Positions 1-7,130 are shown, counted from the first letter of the stretch. The stretch: DNA of 12,592 bases from an uncultured Flavobacteriales bacterium (GCA_913052515.1 CAJXFJ010000009.1:1-12592); one strand, 5' to 3'. Notes: generated by a model not told the origin, from the sequence alone. Made by a program: numbers and translations.

Positions 1-239
1 TTCAAGAAGTATTGTTTTTCCCACAAATGAAACCGGAGAAGAAAGTTCCTGAAATGTCAGATGCGGAAAAAGCGATCTATACTATTTTAAAAGAAGAAAA
101 GTCAATTGAGTTAACTGCATTAAAAGAAAAGTCGGCTTTAAGCAACAAACAATGGGATAAAGGGATGAAAGGGCTTAACAAGTTAGGCATGGCTAAGGTA
201 AAGGTAGAAGGAGATCTAAAAACGGTAGAACTCGTTTAA
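1..239 (+). CDS. lysS: Lysyl-tRNA synthetase (class II), C-terminal end, partial
   Basis: This is the 3' end of a gene that starts before the window; the open frame runs from base 3 to a TAA stop at 237-239. The first residues read QEVLFFPQMKPEKK, which matches the very end of the class II LysRS catalytic core (the QEV-FFPQM-RP motif 3 region just after the ATP-binding arginine). The enzyme charges tRNA-Lys in the cytoplasm. After that core come about 65 further residues, predicted as helix-helix-helix and a short beta end (AEKAIYTILK, IELTALKEKSAL, KQWDKGMKGLNKLG, AKVKVEGDLKTVEL). E. coli LysS stops almost at once after this point, so this is an added domain. I know similar tails from Bacteroidota LysS proteins; the shape suggests a winged helix. 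The gene lies 52 bases before gpsA on the same strand. Identity is inferred from the short motif plus the tail and gene order, and is fairly secure. Confidence 0.85.
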   Translation, partial: QEVLFFPQMKPEKKVPEMSDAEKAIYTILKEEKSIELTALKEKSALSNKQWDKGMKGLNKLGMAKVKVEGDLKTVELV

Positions 240-291
240 TCGAACCCTTTCTCATCTAAATTAGTACTTTCGTTAACCTAAGAATTGAGTT

Positions 292-1287
292 GTGGAAGAC
301 AAGCATATTTCAGTAATTGGCGGAGGAAGCTGGGCAACCGCTTTAGTTAAGATTTTGTGTAACCATGCTGAGGTGGTTCATTGGTGGATGCGCGACCCAG
401 ATAAGGCGCATTACATTAATAAGTACCTGCATAATCCACGTTATCTATCTTCGGTTCAGTTTGAACGAGATAAAATTAATGTTAGCACCAATTTAGAAGA
501 AGTAATAGCGGCTTCTGAAACCATTGTAATTGCCACACCATCTGCTTTTTTAATGGATGTTTTTGGCGAGCGCAAAAACAAAGACTTAAAAGACAAAACT
601 ATTTTTTCGGCAGTAAAAGGAATTGTGCCTGAAGTGCATCAAATTCCTGCACGTTTTTTTCACAAGCAGTTTGGTACACCTTATGATCAAATTGGTATAA
701 TTAGTGGACCTTGTCATGCCGAAGAAGTGGCCTTAGAGCGTTTATCTTATTTAACCATTGCTTGTCAAAACCAAGAACGAGCGCAAGCACTTGCAGACCG
801 CTTAGAGTGTCGTTATATCAAAACCTCTGTTTCAGATGATTTGTTTGGCACTGAGCTTTCAGCCATTTTGAAAAATATATATGCCGTTGCTTCAGGAATT
901 TTTCATGGTTTAAGTTATGGTGACAACTTTCAAGCTGTTTTAATTTCAAATGCAGTGCAAGAAATTGAGCGTTTTGTAGATAAAGTAAACCCGATTCACC
1001 GAGATGTAAAATCTTCAGCCTATTTAGGAGACCTTCTAGTAACTGCTTACTCTCAATTTTCGCGAAATAGAACTTTCGGCAGCATGGTTGGTAAAGGCTA
1101 TTCGGTAATGTCAGCCCAAATGGAAATGAACATGACTGCAGAAGGTTATTATGCGGCAAAGAGCATTATTAAAATCAATGAAAAATTTGAGGTTGATATT
1201 CCAATTGCCACCGCAGTTTATCGTATTTTGTATGAGAAGATTTCTCCAGCTGTTGAAATGCGAATTTTAGCGGATAAGTTAACTTAA
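292..1287 (+). CDS. gpsA: NAD(P)H-dependent glycerol-3-phosphate dehydrogenase
   Basis: Reduces dihydroxyacetone phosphate to sn-glycerol-3-phosphate, the backbone for phospholipid synthesis; cytoplasmic. The 331-residue protein has the N-terminal Rossmann motif GGGSWATA (residues 10-17), the SAVKG motif with Lys109, SGPCHAEEVA at 138-147, the catalytic Lys194 in AILKNIYAVASGI, the G-D-N segment at 210-212, and GDLLVT...SRNR at 246-260 with the substrate-phosphate Arg/Asn pair. Length is normal for the family. The start is a GTG at 292: an in-frame TGA stands at 286-288 and no ATG occurs before the Rossmann motif, so GTG is the only sensible start. CHAEEV in place of the usual S/T-F-A-x-E looks like the Bacteroidota form of the enzyme, not a defect. 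It follows lysS, a gene order I know from Bacteroides. Transcription probably ends at the hairpin at 1387-1420. Confidence 0.95.
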   Translation: MEDKHISVIGGGSWATALVKILCNHAEVVHWWMRDPDKAHYINKYLHNPRYLSSVQFERDKINVSTNLEEVIAASETIVIATPSAFLMDVFGERKNKDLKDKTIFSAVKGIVPEVHQIPARFFHKQFGTPYDQIGIISGPCHAEEVALERLSYLTIACQNQERAQALADRLECRYIKTSVSDDLFGTELSAILKNIYAVASGIFHGLSYGDNFQAVLISNAVQEIERFVDKVNPIHRDVKSSAYLGDLLVTAYSQFSRNRTFGSMVGKGYSVMSAQMEMNMTAEGYYAAKSIIKINEKFEVDIPIATAVYRILYEKISPAVEMRILADKLT

Positions 1288-1288
1288 T

Positions 1289-1365
1289 TGGATTAAGGCG
1301 AAAGGATAAAAGATTAAAGAAACTTAACCCTTTGACCTTGTTTTTGTCATTAATCCATTATCCTT
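1289..1365. repeat. Two interleaved short inverted repeats after gpsA
   Basis: TGGATTAA (1289-1296) is exactly complementary to TTAATCCA (1350-1357), and AAGGATAA (1302-1309) to TTATCCTT (1358-1365). The arms come in the order A, B, A', B', so they cannot form one nested hairpin. As RNA they could form either stem alone, or a pseudoknot. The region is purine/AT-rich and the words are simple, so chance or decayed-repeat origin is possible. No open frame or known RNA family was recognised here. Confidence 0.4.
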
Positions 1366-1386
1366 ATTCTTGAATACACACTATGC

Positions 1387-1420
1387 TAGCGCGGACTTCT
1401 AGTCCGTGCTAAGTTTTTTT
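1387..1420 (+). terminator. Hairpin plus T-run terminator downstream of gpsA
   Basis: TAGCGCGGACT (1387-1397) pairs with AGTCCGTGCTA (1401-1411) over 11 pairs, one of them G-U in RNA, with a three-base TCT loop. After AG comes a run of seven T (1414-1420). This is the classic form of an intrinsic terminator for plus-strand transcripts leaving gpsA, and it lies just before the converging end of uvrC. The same stem is half of a repeated palindrome (see the repeat at 1387-1434). Confidence 0.7.
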
Positions 1421-1434
1421 AGGACTTGCAGTCC
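1387..1434. repeat. REP-like double palindrome (GGACT-nnn-AGTCC, twice)
   Basis: The core GGACT-TCT-AGTCC (1393-1405) recurs as GGACT-TGC-AGTCC (1422-1434), 29 bases further on. The first copy has the longer stem with GC-rich flanks. Paired short GC-rich palindromes between convergent genes in AT-rich DNA are what REP/BIME-type dispersed repeats look like, and I recall similar -agtccgtgcta- palindromes between genes in other Bacteroidota. Only one locus is visible here, so genome-wide repetition is inferred. The second palindrome ends three bases before the uvrC stop codon complement. Confidence 0.5.
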
Positions 1435-1437
1435 AAA

Positions 1438-3231
1438 CTAACTATTAAAATATTGGTAGACTGATTTTGCTCGGTTCAGTGGCAAAACCTCTTCCAGTTC
1501 TTTTATGGAGGCTTCTTTTATTCGTTTTACCGACTTAAATTTTCTTAGCAGTTCTTCTGTACTTTTTTCGCCAATTCCTTCAATATTTGAAAGCTCTGTT
1601 TGTATGCTGTTTTTCGAACGTCTGTTTCTGTGGTGGGTAATTCCAAAACGGTGTGCTTCATTTCTAAGATGCTGAATTACTTTTAAGCTTTCTGATTTTT
1701 TATCCAAAAACAAAGGATACTTATCGCCTGGGTAAAAAATTTCTTCCAATCGTTTCGCAATGCCAACAATGGCAATTTTTCCTCTCAAACCTAGTCTTTC
1801 TAGACTCTTCAAAGCAGAGCCTAACTGACCTTTTCCACCATCTATCACAATTAATTGAGGCAAGGACTCTCCTTCTTCTAAAAGCCTTTTATAACGTCGG
1901 TGAACAACCTCTTCCATAGATGCAAAGTCATCAGGGCCAACAACCGTTTTTATATTAAAATGACGATAATCCTTCTTGGAAGGCTTACCATCTTTAAATA
2001 CCACACAAGCTGCAACCGGATTGCTCCCCTGAATGTTTGAATTATCAAAACATTCAATATGTCTAGGCAATTCACTTAAACGTAAGTCTTTTTTTATGCC
2101 TTCCAAAATTCGGTTGGTATGTCGTTCAGGGTCAGTTTTCGATTGTTGTTTCCTACGTTCAAGCATAAAGTATTTCGCATTACGCTGCGACAAGTCAAGA
2201 AGCTTTTTCTTATCGCCTCGTTGAGGTTGGTGAAATTGAACACCTTCTAATTCAAATTGAGGTAAAAAAGGCACAAAAACTTCTTTAGAAACACTGCTAA
2301 AGCGCTCTCTTAATTCAATAATCGCAAGTTCAAGCAGTTCTTCTTTGCTTTCTTCAAGCTTTCGCTTTAACTCTAATGTATGACTTTGAATAATGGCACC
2401 ATTGTTTACTTTCATGTAGTTTACATAAGCCAAATCATGGTCTTCAATCAAAGAGAAAACGTCTACATTGTGAATGCTTGGATTAACTACTGTAGACTTG
2501 GCTTGGTACTTATCAAAAGCATCTAATTTGCTTTTTAATTCGGCAGCTCTTTCAAACTCCAGTTCTTCTGCTGCTTTTTGAATACTCAATTTTAACTGCT
2601 TTTTAACTTCACTAACATTTCCTTTTATTATGTTTCGAATTTCTTCAATGTTATTCTCATACTCTTCCAATGTCTGTAAACCTTCACAAGGCGCTTTGCA
2701 ATTGCCAATATGAAACTCTAAGCACTTCTTAAATTTGTCGTTTTCTATATTTTCAATGCTGAGCTGGTAGGCACAAGTTCTCAGTTTGTAATTTTTTCTG
2801 ACCAAGTCTAAAATGGTATCCATCATTTTAACCGAGGCATAAGGACCGTAATATTCAGAGCCGTCTTTTATTACCGTTCGCGTTTTAAAAACCCGAGGGA
2901 AGGGTTCTTTTTTAATGCATATCCAAGGGTAAGTTTTGTCATCTTTCAACATGACATTATACCTCGGTTGATGCTTTTTAATTAAGTTGTTTTCTAAAAG
3001 TAAAGCATCTAATTCACTTTCTGTAATAATGTATTTTATGCTTGCAATTTTGCGAACCAACAAACGTGTTTTGCCACTCTTTTGCTTGTCGTTTGTGAAG
3101 TAAGAAGAAACACGATTCTTTAAGTTTTTGGCTTTTCCAACATATAAAATCTTTCCATTTTCATCAAAGTATTGATAAACACCAGGTTTTTTTGGTGCAG
3201 ATTGAACTTGTTGTTGAATGTTTTGTTTCAT
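1438..3231 (-). CDS. uvrC: Excinuclease ABC subunit C
   Basis: UvrC makes both incisions around a bulky DNA lesion handed over by UvrA/UvrB in nucleotide excision repair. The 597-residue protein is full length. Residues 13-90 form the GIY-YIG nuclease (PGVYQY 16-21, ILYVGKAKNLKNRV 28-41 with Arg40, Glu80 in LLLEN). Four cysteines at 153, 170, 178 and 182 match the UvrC iron-sulfur cluster positions. A UVR motif that contacts UvrB lies at about 207-242. The RNase H-like second nuclease covers about 385-545, with Asp396 in FDNSN, the GPDDFASMEEV segment at 432-442, Asp464 in VIDGGKGQL, and His534 in ITHHRNRRSKN. Tandem helix-hairpin-helix motifs at about 547-597 bind DNA. All catalytic residues are present. 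It is divergent from the CarH-like regulator across 109 bases, and converges on gpsA. Confidence 0.97.
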   Translation of the reverse strand: MKQNIQQQVQSAPKKPGVYQYFDENGKILYVGKAKNLKNRVSSYFTNDKQKSGKTRLLVRKIASIKYIITESELDALLLENNLIKKHQPRYNVMLKDDKTYPWICIKKEPFPRVFKTRTVIKDGSEYYGPYASVKMMDTILDLVRKNYKLRTCAYQLSIENIENDKFKKCLEFHIGNCKAPCEGLQTLEEYENNIEEIRNIIKGNVSEVKKQLKLSIQKAAEELEFERAAELKSKLDAFDKYQAKSTVVNPSIHNVDVFSLIEDHDLAYVNYMKVNNGAIIQSHTLELKRKLEESKEELLELAIIELRERFSSVSKEVFVPFLPQFELEGVQFHQPQRGDKKKLLDLSQRNAKYFMLERRKQQSKTDPERHTNRILEGIKKDLRLSELPRHIECFDNSNIQGSNPVAACVVFKDGKPSKKDYRHFNIKTVVGPDDFASMEEVVHRRYKRLLEEGESLPQLIVIDGGKGQLGSALKSLERLGLRGKIAIVGIAKRLEEIFYPGDKYPLFLDKKSESLKVIQHLRNEAHRFGITHHRNRRSKNSIQTELSNIEGIGEKSTEELLRKFKSVKRIKEASIKELEEVLPLNRAKSVYQYFNS

Positions 3232-3241
3232 GAAAGTTTTA

Positions 3242-3249
3242 CAAAGTTA
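3242..3249 (-). promoter_or_regulatory. Bacteroidota-type -7 box of the uvrC promoter
   Basis: Read on the minus strand, 3249-3242 is TAACTTTG, a perfect match to the Bacteroidota -7 consensus TAnnTTTG, ten bases before the uvrC ATG. The leader would be very short. No TTG stands at the expected 17-23 base spacing, so the -33 element is weak or absent. Confidence 0.5.
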
Positions 3250-3296
3250 AACGCTTCTATTATTTTTGGTCGCTTTCAAAGTTTAAAAACCATTAA

Positions 3297-3334
3297 ATGT
3301 TTGAAGTGTTGAGTACTTTCTTTTAGTGTTTTTA
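3297..3334 (+). promoter_or_regulatory. Possible promoter of the CarH-like regulator gene
   Basis: TTG at 3301-3303 lies 20 bases before TAGTGTTT (3324-3331), a poor match to TAnnTTTG with good spacing. Around it, TTCAAA (3275-3280) and TTTGAA (3300-3305) form an inverted repeat that might be an autoregulatory site. This is tentative: the -7 match is weak and the DNA is AT-rich. Confidence 0.25.
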
Positions 3335-3340
3335 TTAGTT

Positions 3341-4207
3341 ATGGCACATTATTCAATTAAAGAGTTAGAAAAGTTTTCAGGTATAAAAGCCCATACATTA
3401 AGAATTTGGGAAAAGCGGTATGAACTATTAAAGCCGCAAAGAACAGATACGAATATAAGATACTACTGCGACTCTGATTTAAAGCGCTTACTAAATGTTG
3501 CACTGCTTAGTAACAGTGGTAAGAAAATTTCTCAGATTGCTAAACTTTCTGATCAAGAGTTATTTGAAGAAGTTAAAAACATAGATCAAGAAAATGTTGA
3601 AGTTGAAAAACGCATTACAACGCTTATTACAGCAATGATCGACTTCAATGAAGATGAATTTTCTGATTATTTCAATCTATGTGTTAAGGAAATTGGCTTT
3701 GAGAAAACGCTTGTAAATGTAATTCACCCTTTTTTAGAGAAGGTAGGAATTTTATGGTTAAGTGATGAAATACAGCCTGGGCAAGAACACTTTGTATCAA
3801 ATTTAATTAGAAACAAAATAATTGCTGCGATAGACAATTTGGCTAAGCCAGTTGAAAATACAACAGCTATTTTGTATTTACCAGAAGGGGAATACCACGA
3901 AATAGGGTTACTGTACTTTTACTATTTATTAAAGAAGAAAGGAATAAGGGTATATTATTTAGGCCAATCGGTTCCTGCTAACCAAGTAAAGACACTTTCC
4001 GAGCATATTTCACCTGATTATATTATTACCTACAGTATAATTCTTAGAATCGAAGAGCTTAAAACACACGTAAATGAAATGTCAACTTACCTAGCTAAAG
4101 AAGTCATCTTTCTTGAAAATCCAACAATAGAATCTAATGAATTGGATTATCCTTCATCAATTATCCCTGTTAAAAATAAAGAAGAACTGTTAGCTCGATT
4201 AGCATAA
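3341..4207 (+). CDS. MerR-family regulator with B12-binding domain (CarH/LitR-like photoreceptor)
   Basis: A DNA-binding regulator of 288 residues. Residues 4-70 are a MerR winged helix-turn-helix (YSIKELEKFSGIKAHTLRIW, then EKRYELLKPQR and NIRYY). Residues about 85-165 form the helical bundle that caps cobalamin, with the signature W139-x9-E149-H150. Residues about 175-288 are a B12-binding Rossmann-like domain with E184-Y-H186-E-I-G189, the E/D-x-H-x-x-G motif whose His is the lower cobalt ligand. In this family adenosylcobalamin keeps the repressor tetrameric on DNA in the dark, and light breaks the Co-C bond. Leu140 stands where Thermus CarH has its light-switch His132, and the usual GG near the C-terminus is missing (FLENP). 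ATG 3341 is preferred to GTG 3326 because MAHYSIKELE begins exactly at the MerR fold. It precedes the sigma-crt genes, the expected target. Family assignment is firm; light sensing is inferred. Confidence 0.85.
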   Translation: MAHYSIKELEKFSGIKAHTLRIWEKRYELLKPQRTDTNIRYYCDSDLKRLLNVALLSNSGKKISQIAKLSDQELFEEVKNIDQENVEVEKRITTLITAMIDFNEDEFSDYFNLCVKEIGFEKTLVNVIHPFLEKVGILWLSDEIQPGQEHFVSNLIRNKIIAAIDNLAKPVENTTAILYLPEGEYHEIGLLYFYYLLKKKGIRVYYLGQSVPANQVKTLSEHISPDYIITYSIILRIEELKTHVNEMSTYLAKEVIFLENPTIESNELDYPSSIIPVKNKEELLARLA

Positions 4208-4215
4208 ACACTAGT

Positions 4216-4300
4216 TTGTTTAATTAATTGTTAAAATATTTAAACAAATTGATATGTGTATATACATATTGTTTAATTTAGTCATCAAATAATTAAACAA
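4216..4300. promoter_or_regulatory. Promoter/operator region of the sigma-crt genes with repeated half-sites
   Basis: TTGTTTAAT occurs at 4216-4224 and again at 4269-4277. Its complement TTAAACAA occurs at 4240-4247 and 4293-4300. Both pairs are displaced by exactly 53 bases, so a whole inverted-repeat unit is duplicated. Between them lies TGTATATACA (4257-4266), a perfect palindrome that contains TnTACA, the half-site core known for Thermus CarH, on both strands. A wider near-palindrome, ATATGTGTATATACATAT, covers 4252-4269 with one mismatched pair. A candidate -33 TTG (4249-4251) and a -7-like TAATTTAG (4274-4281, one mismatch) bracket the palindrome with a 22-base spacer, the usual operator position for MerR-type regulators. 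Binding by the CarH-like protein is inferred. Confidence 0.5.
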
Positions 4301-4311
4301 AAACTAAAGCC

Positions 4312-4806
4312 ATGGAATTTTACAGTGAACTATTAAGTTATGAGAACCCGTTAAAATATTTTGCTTTAAAACTTACTTCAGACAATGAAGATGCAGAAGA
4401 CTTACTTCAAGAAACCTTCTTAAAAGCGTTGAAGTATAAGGATAAGTTTAAGGAGAAAACAAACTTAAAAGCATGGCTTTATACCATCATGAAAAACACC
4501 TTCATTAATAATTATAGAAGAAAATCAAAAAGAAAAACCATCATGGATAACACCGAAGATGATTTTTTCTTGAACTCATCAAAGCATAGATCTCCGGTTT
4601 CTCCAGATTCAGAATATAATTACAAAGAGATAACTAAAACTGTTGAGGCTTTAAACGACGAGTGCAGAATTCCTTTCAAAATGCATAACGAAGGATATAA
4701 GTATAAAGAAATAGCAGATGAGCTAAGCATGCCGATTGGAACAGTAAAAAGTCGTATATTTTTGGCAAGAAAGAAGCTGTCTTCAGCTTTAAAAGATTAC
4801 GCTTAA
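4312..4806 (+). CDS. ECF-type RNA polymerase sigma factor
   Basis: A 164-residue group 4 (extracytoplasmic function) sigma factor that directs RNA polymerase to a private set of promoters. Region 2 covers about residues 10-72, with the -10 recognition and core-binding helices DAEDLLQETFLKAL and NLKAWLYTIMKNTFINNYRR. A polar linker follows (73-104, rich in Lys, Asp and Ser). Region 4 covers about 105-160 with the helix-turn-helix YKYKEIADELSMPIGTVKSRIFLARKKL for the -35 element. There is no region 1 or 3 and no extra C-terminal domain. It lies between the CarH-like regulator and crtI, ten bases from crtI. No anti-sigma gene is next to it, so control is probably at transcription through the upstream operator. 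LitS, the light-induced ECF sigma paired with LitR in Streptomyces, is a functional parallel. Similar MerR-sigma-crtI-crtB orders are known in flavobacteria. Confidence 0.92.
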   Translation: MEFYSELLSYENPLKYFALKLTSDNEDAEDLLQETFLKALKYKDKFKEKTNLKAWLYTIMKNTFINNYRRKSKRKTIMDNTEDDFFLNSSKHRSPVSPDSEYNYKEITKTVEALNDECRIPFKMHNEGYKYKEIADELSMPIGTVKSRIFLARKKLSSALKDYA

Positions 4807-4816
4807 TGGGCATAAA

Positions 4817-6289
4817 ATGAGTCAAGATATAGTTGTAGTTGGATCAGGGTTTTCCTCCTTGGCAGCAGCTACTACACTTGCCAATAAAGGCAAATCAGTT
4901 ACGGTTTTAGAAAAAAATAGTCAAGCCGGAGGAAGAGCTCGGAAGTTCTCAGACTCCGGTTTTACTTTTGACATGGGCCCAAGTTGGTATTGGATGCCCG
5001 ATGTTTTTGAAAACTATTTTAGCAAATTTGGTAAGCGAGTTTCTGATTATTATCAACTAGAGCGTTTAGATCCTTCTTATGCTGTTTTCTTTGGCCAAAA
5101 TGACCGTATAGATATTCCAGCGAACTATGCTGATTTACAAAATCTATTCGAGTCTATAGAAAAAGGAAGCTCCAAGCAGTTGGATTTGTTTCTCAAGGAA
5201 GCTGCTTATAAATATGAAGTGGGAATGAATGATTTGGTTCATAAGCCCAGCCTTTCATTTCTTGAGTTTGCAGATTGGAGAGTTGTTTCAGGAGTTTTTA
5301 AAATGCAGCTTTTCCAATCTTTAAGTAAGCATTTAACAAAATTCTTTAGCCATGAAAAGCTGATTAAGTTAATGGAATTTCCAGTGCTGTTTTTGGGTGC
5401 AAAACCCCAAGAAACGCCGGCACTTTATAGCTTAATGAATTATGCAGATATTCAATTGGGAACATGGTACCCGCAAGGAGGAATGCATAAAATTGTTGAA
5501 GCCATGGTTTCTTTAGCAGAAGAAATGGGTGTAAAGTTTGTTTTCGATTGTGAAGTGAAGGGTTTTGAGGTTTCCGGAAATAAAGTGGTTGCAGCAGAAA
5601 CAAACCAAGGAAAGTTTGAGGCAGATTCATTTATTAGTGGCGCAGATTATCATCATACAGACAAACAAATTCTTGAAGAGCCATTTCACAATTATTCCGA
5701 AGAATATTGGGATAGTCGAAAAATGGCTCCATCAAGTTTGCTGTTTTATTTAGGAATAAACAAAAAGCTAAAAAATTTGCTTCATCACAATTTGTTTTTC
5801 GATGAAGATTTTAGCCTTCATGCCGAAGAAATTTACGACAATCCAAAATGGCCGAGTAAGCCTTTATTTTATGCATGTGTACCATCTATTACCGATAAAT
5901 CGGTGGCTCCTGAAGGAATGGAAAACGTATTCCTATTAATGCCAGTTGCTCCTGATTTGAAAGATGAAGAAGAAACCAGAGAAAGATACTATTCGTTAAT
6001 TATGGATAGGTTAGAAAAGTTGACCCAGCAAAACATAAGAGAACATGTGGTATATAAGCGGTCTTATGCGCATAGTGATTTTATTAGCGATTATCATGCT
6101 TATAAAGGAAATGCATATGGATTGGCCAATACACTAAGACAAACAGCTATTTTAAAGCCAACGATTGTGAACAAAAAATTAAAAAACCTCTATTATACAG
6201 GTCAGCTTACAACCCCCGGTCCTGGGGTGCCGCCATCCTTAATTTCTGGACAAGTAGTTGCCAATGAAGTTTTAAAAAAGTTACCTTAG
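4817..6289 (+). CDS. crtI: Phytoene desaturase (carotenoid biosynthesis)
   Basis: FAD-dependent, membrane-associated desaturase that inserts double bonds into colourless phytoene, giving lycopene as the usual product. The 490-residue length is normal for CrtI. The N-terminal dinucleotide fold has GSGFSS (residues 9-14), Glu32 at the end of the second strand for the FAD ribose, and AGGRA at 37-41. The FTFDMGPSWYWMP segment (49-61) is typical of CrtI. The C-terminal FAD/substrate signature is NLYYTGQLTTPGPGVPPSLISG (457-478, key PGPGVPPS). It starts ten bases after the sigma gene and ends four bases before crtB, so co-translation is likely. Other members of the family make 4,4'-diaponeurosporene or act as ketolases. 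The partner CrtB and the cluster type favour the C40 phytoene substrate, but the exact number of desaturations cannot be read from sequence. Confidence 0.93.
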   Translation: MSQDIVVVGSGFSSLAAATTLANKGKSVTVLEKNSQAGGRARKFSDSGFTFDMGPSWYWMPDVFENYFSKFGKRVSDYYQLERLDPSYAVFFGQNDRIDIPANYADLQNLFESIEKGSSKQLDLFLKEAAYKYEVGMNDLVHKPSLSFLEFADWRVVSGVFKMQLFQSLSKHLTKFFSHEKLIKLMEFPVLFLGAKPQETPALYSLMNYADIQLGTWYPQGGMHKIVEAMVSLAEEMGVKFVFDCEVKGFEVSGNKVVAAETNQGKFEADSFISGADYHHTDKQILEEPFHNYSEEYWDSRKMAPSSLLFYLGINKKLKNLLHHNLFFDEDFSLHAEEIYDNPKWPSKPLFYACVPSITDKSVAPEGMENVFLLMPVAPDLKDEEETRERYYSLIMDRLEKLTQQNIREHVVYKRSYAHSDFISDYHAYKGNAYGLANTLRQTAILKPTIVNKKLKNLYYTGQLTTPGPGVPPSLISGQVVANEVLKKLP

Positions 6290-6293
6290 AATT

Positions 6294-7130
6294 ATGAAAG
6301 AGCTTTTTAAAGTTTCATCTATAAGAAGTAGTAAGGTTGTTACCAATACTTACAGTACCTCATTTTCGTTGGGAATCAAAATGCTTGACACTTCAATTCA
6401 TGACGCCATATATGCCATTTATGGATTTGTCAGGTTGGCTGATGAGATTGTAGACACCTTTCATGATCAAGATAAAAAACAACTTTTAAAGGAGTTTGTC
6501 CAAGAAACAGAATTGGCGATAGAGCGGAGTTTTAGTTTGAATCCAGTTTTGCACAGCTTTCAATGGGTAGTTCATAAATACAGTATTGAAAAAGAGCTAA
6601 TCGATGCTTTTATTAAGAGCATGGAGTTCGACTTGCTTAAAAAAGAATACAGTCGAGAAGAGTTTGATGAGTATGTGTATGGCTCAGCCGAGGTGGTTGG
6701 ACTTATGTGCTTACGCGTATTTTGCTTTAAAAATCCGAATCAATACGATGAGTTAAAAGAGCCTGCCAAAAGGCTTGGCGCTGCCTTTCAAAAAATAAAC
6801 TTTCTAAGAGATTTAAAGGCAGATTATGAAGATAAGGGCCGTTCATATTTTCCAAAAGTCGAGCTAGATCATTTTTGTGACGAAAAGAAAAAGCAAATTG
6901 AAAAAGAAATAGAAGCGGATTTTAAAGCTGGTTTTGATGGAATAAAGAAATTACCGATGAATGCTCGTTTTGGTGTTTACACTGCTTACATATATTATTA
7001 CGCTTTACATAAAAAAATAAAAACAGTAGAAGCGAAACGAGTATTACAGGAAAGAATTAGAATTCCGAACCGCATTAAATATTTGCTTTTGTGTAAAAGC
7101 TATCTTCGTTTTAAACTAGGCATGATTTAG
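6294..7130 (+). CDS. crtB: Phytoene synthase (squalene/phytoene synthase family)
   Basis: Joins two geranylgeranyl diphosphates head to head into phytoene, the first committed step to C40 carotenoids. The 278-residue all-helical protein has the two aspartate-rich Mg-diphosphate sites, D50-EIV-D54 in RLADEIVDTF and D173-LKA-D177 in NFLRDLKADYEDKGRSYFP. It also has YVYGSAEVVGLMCLRVF at 127-143. It begins four bases after the crtI stop and is the natural partner of that enzyme. Squalene or dehydrosqualene synthases share this fold; the coupling to crtI favours phytoene. No lycopene cyclase (crtY) or hydroxylase (crtZ) follows, although many flavobacterial crt clusters carry them, so the later steps must be encoded elsewhere or be absent. 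A 55-base gap follows before the SDR gene. Confidence 0.93.
   Translation: MKELFKVSSIRSSKVVTNTYSTSFSLGIKMLDTSIHDAIYAIYGFVRLADEIVDTFHDQDKKQLLKEFVQETELAIERSFSLNPVLHSFQWVVHKYSIEKELIDAFIKSMEFDLLKKEYSREEFDEYVYGSAEVVGLMCLRVFCFKNPNQYDELKEPAKRLGAAFQKINFLRDLKADYEDKGRSYFPKVELDHFCDEKKKQIEKEIEADFKAGFDGIKKLPMNARFGVYTAYIYYYALHKKIKTVEAKRVLQERIRIPNRIKYLLLCKSYLRFKLGMI

Noticed and set aside
818..1159. 113-codon open frame on the minus strand inside gpsA
   Set aside because: It overlaps a well-supported GpsA domain with all motifs, has no recognisable protein features and reads as a shadow frame.
3326..3340. GTG start adding five residues to the CarH-like regulator
   Set aside because: The ATG at 3341 begins exactly where MerR proteins begin; the extra residues (MFLLV) fit no family feature and would overlap the putative promoter.
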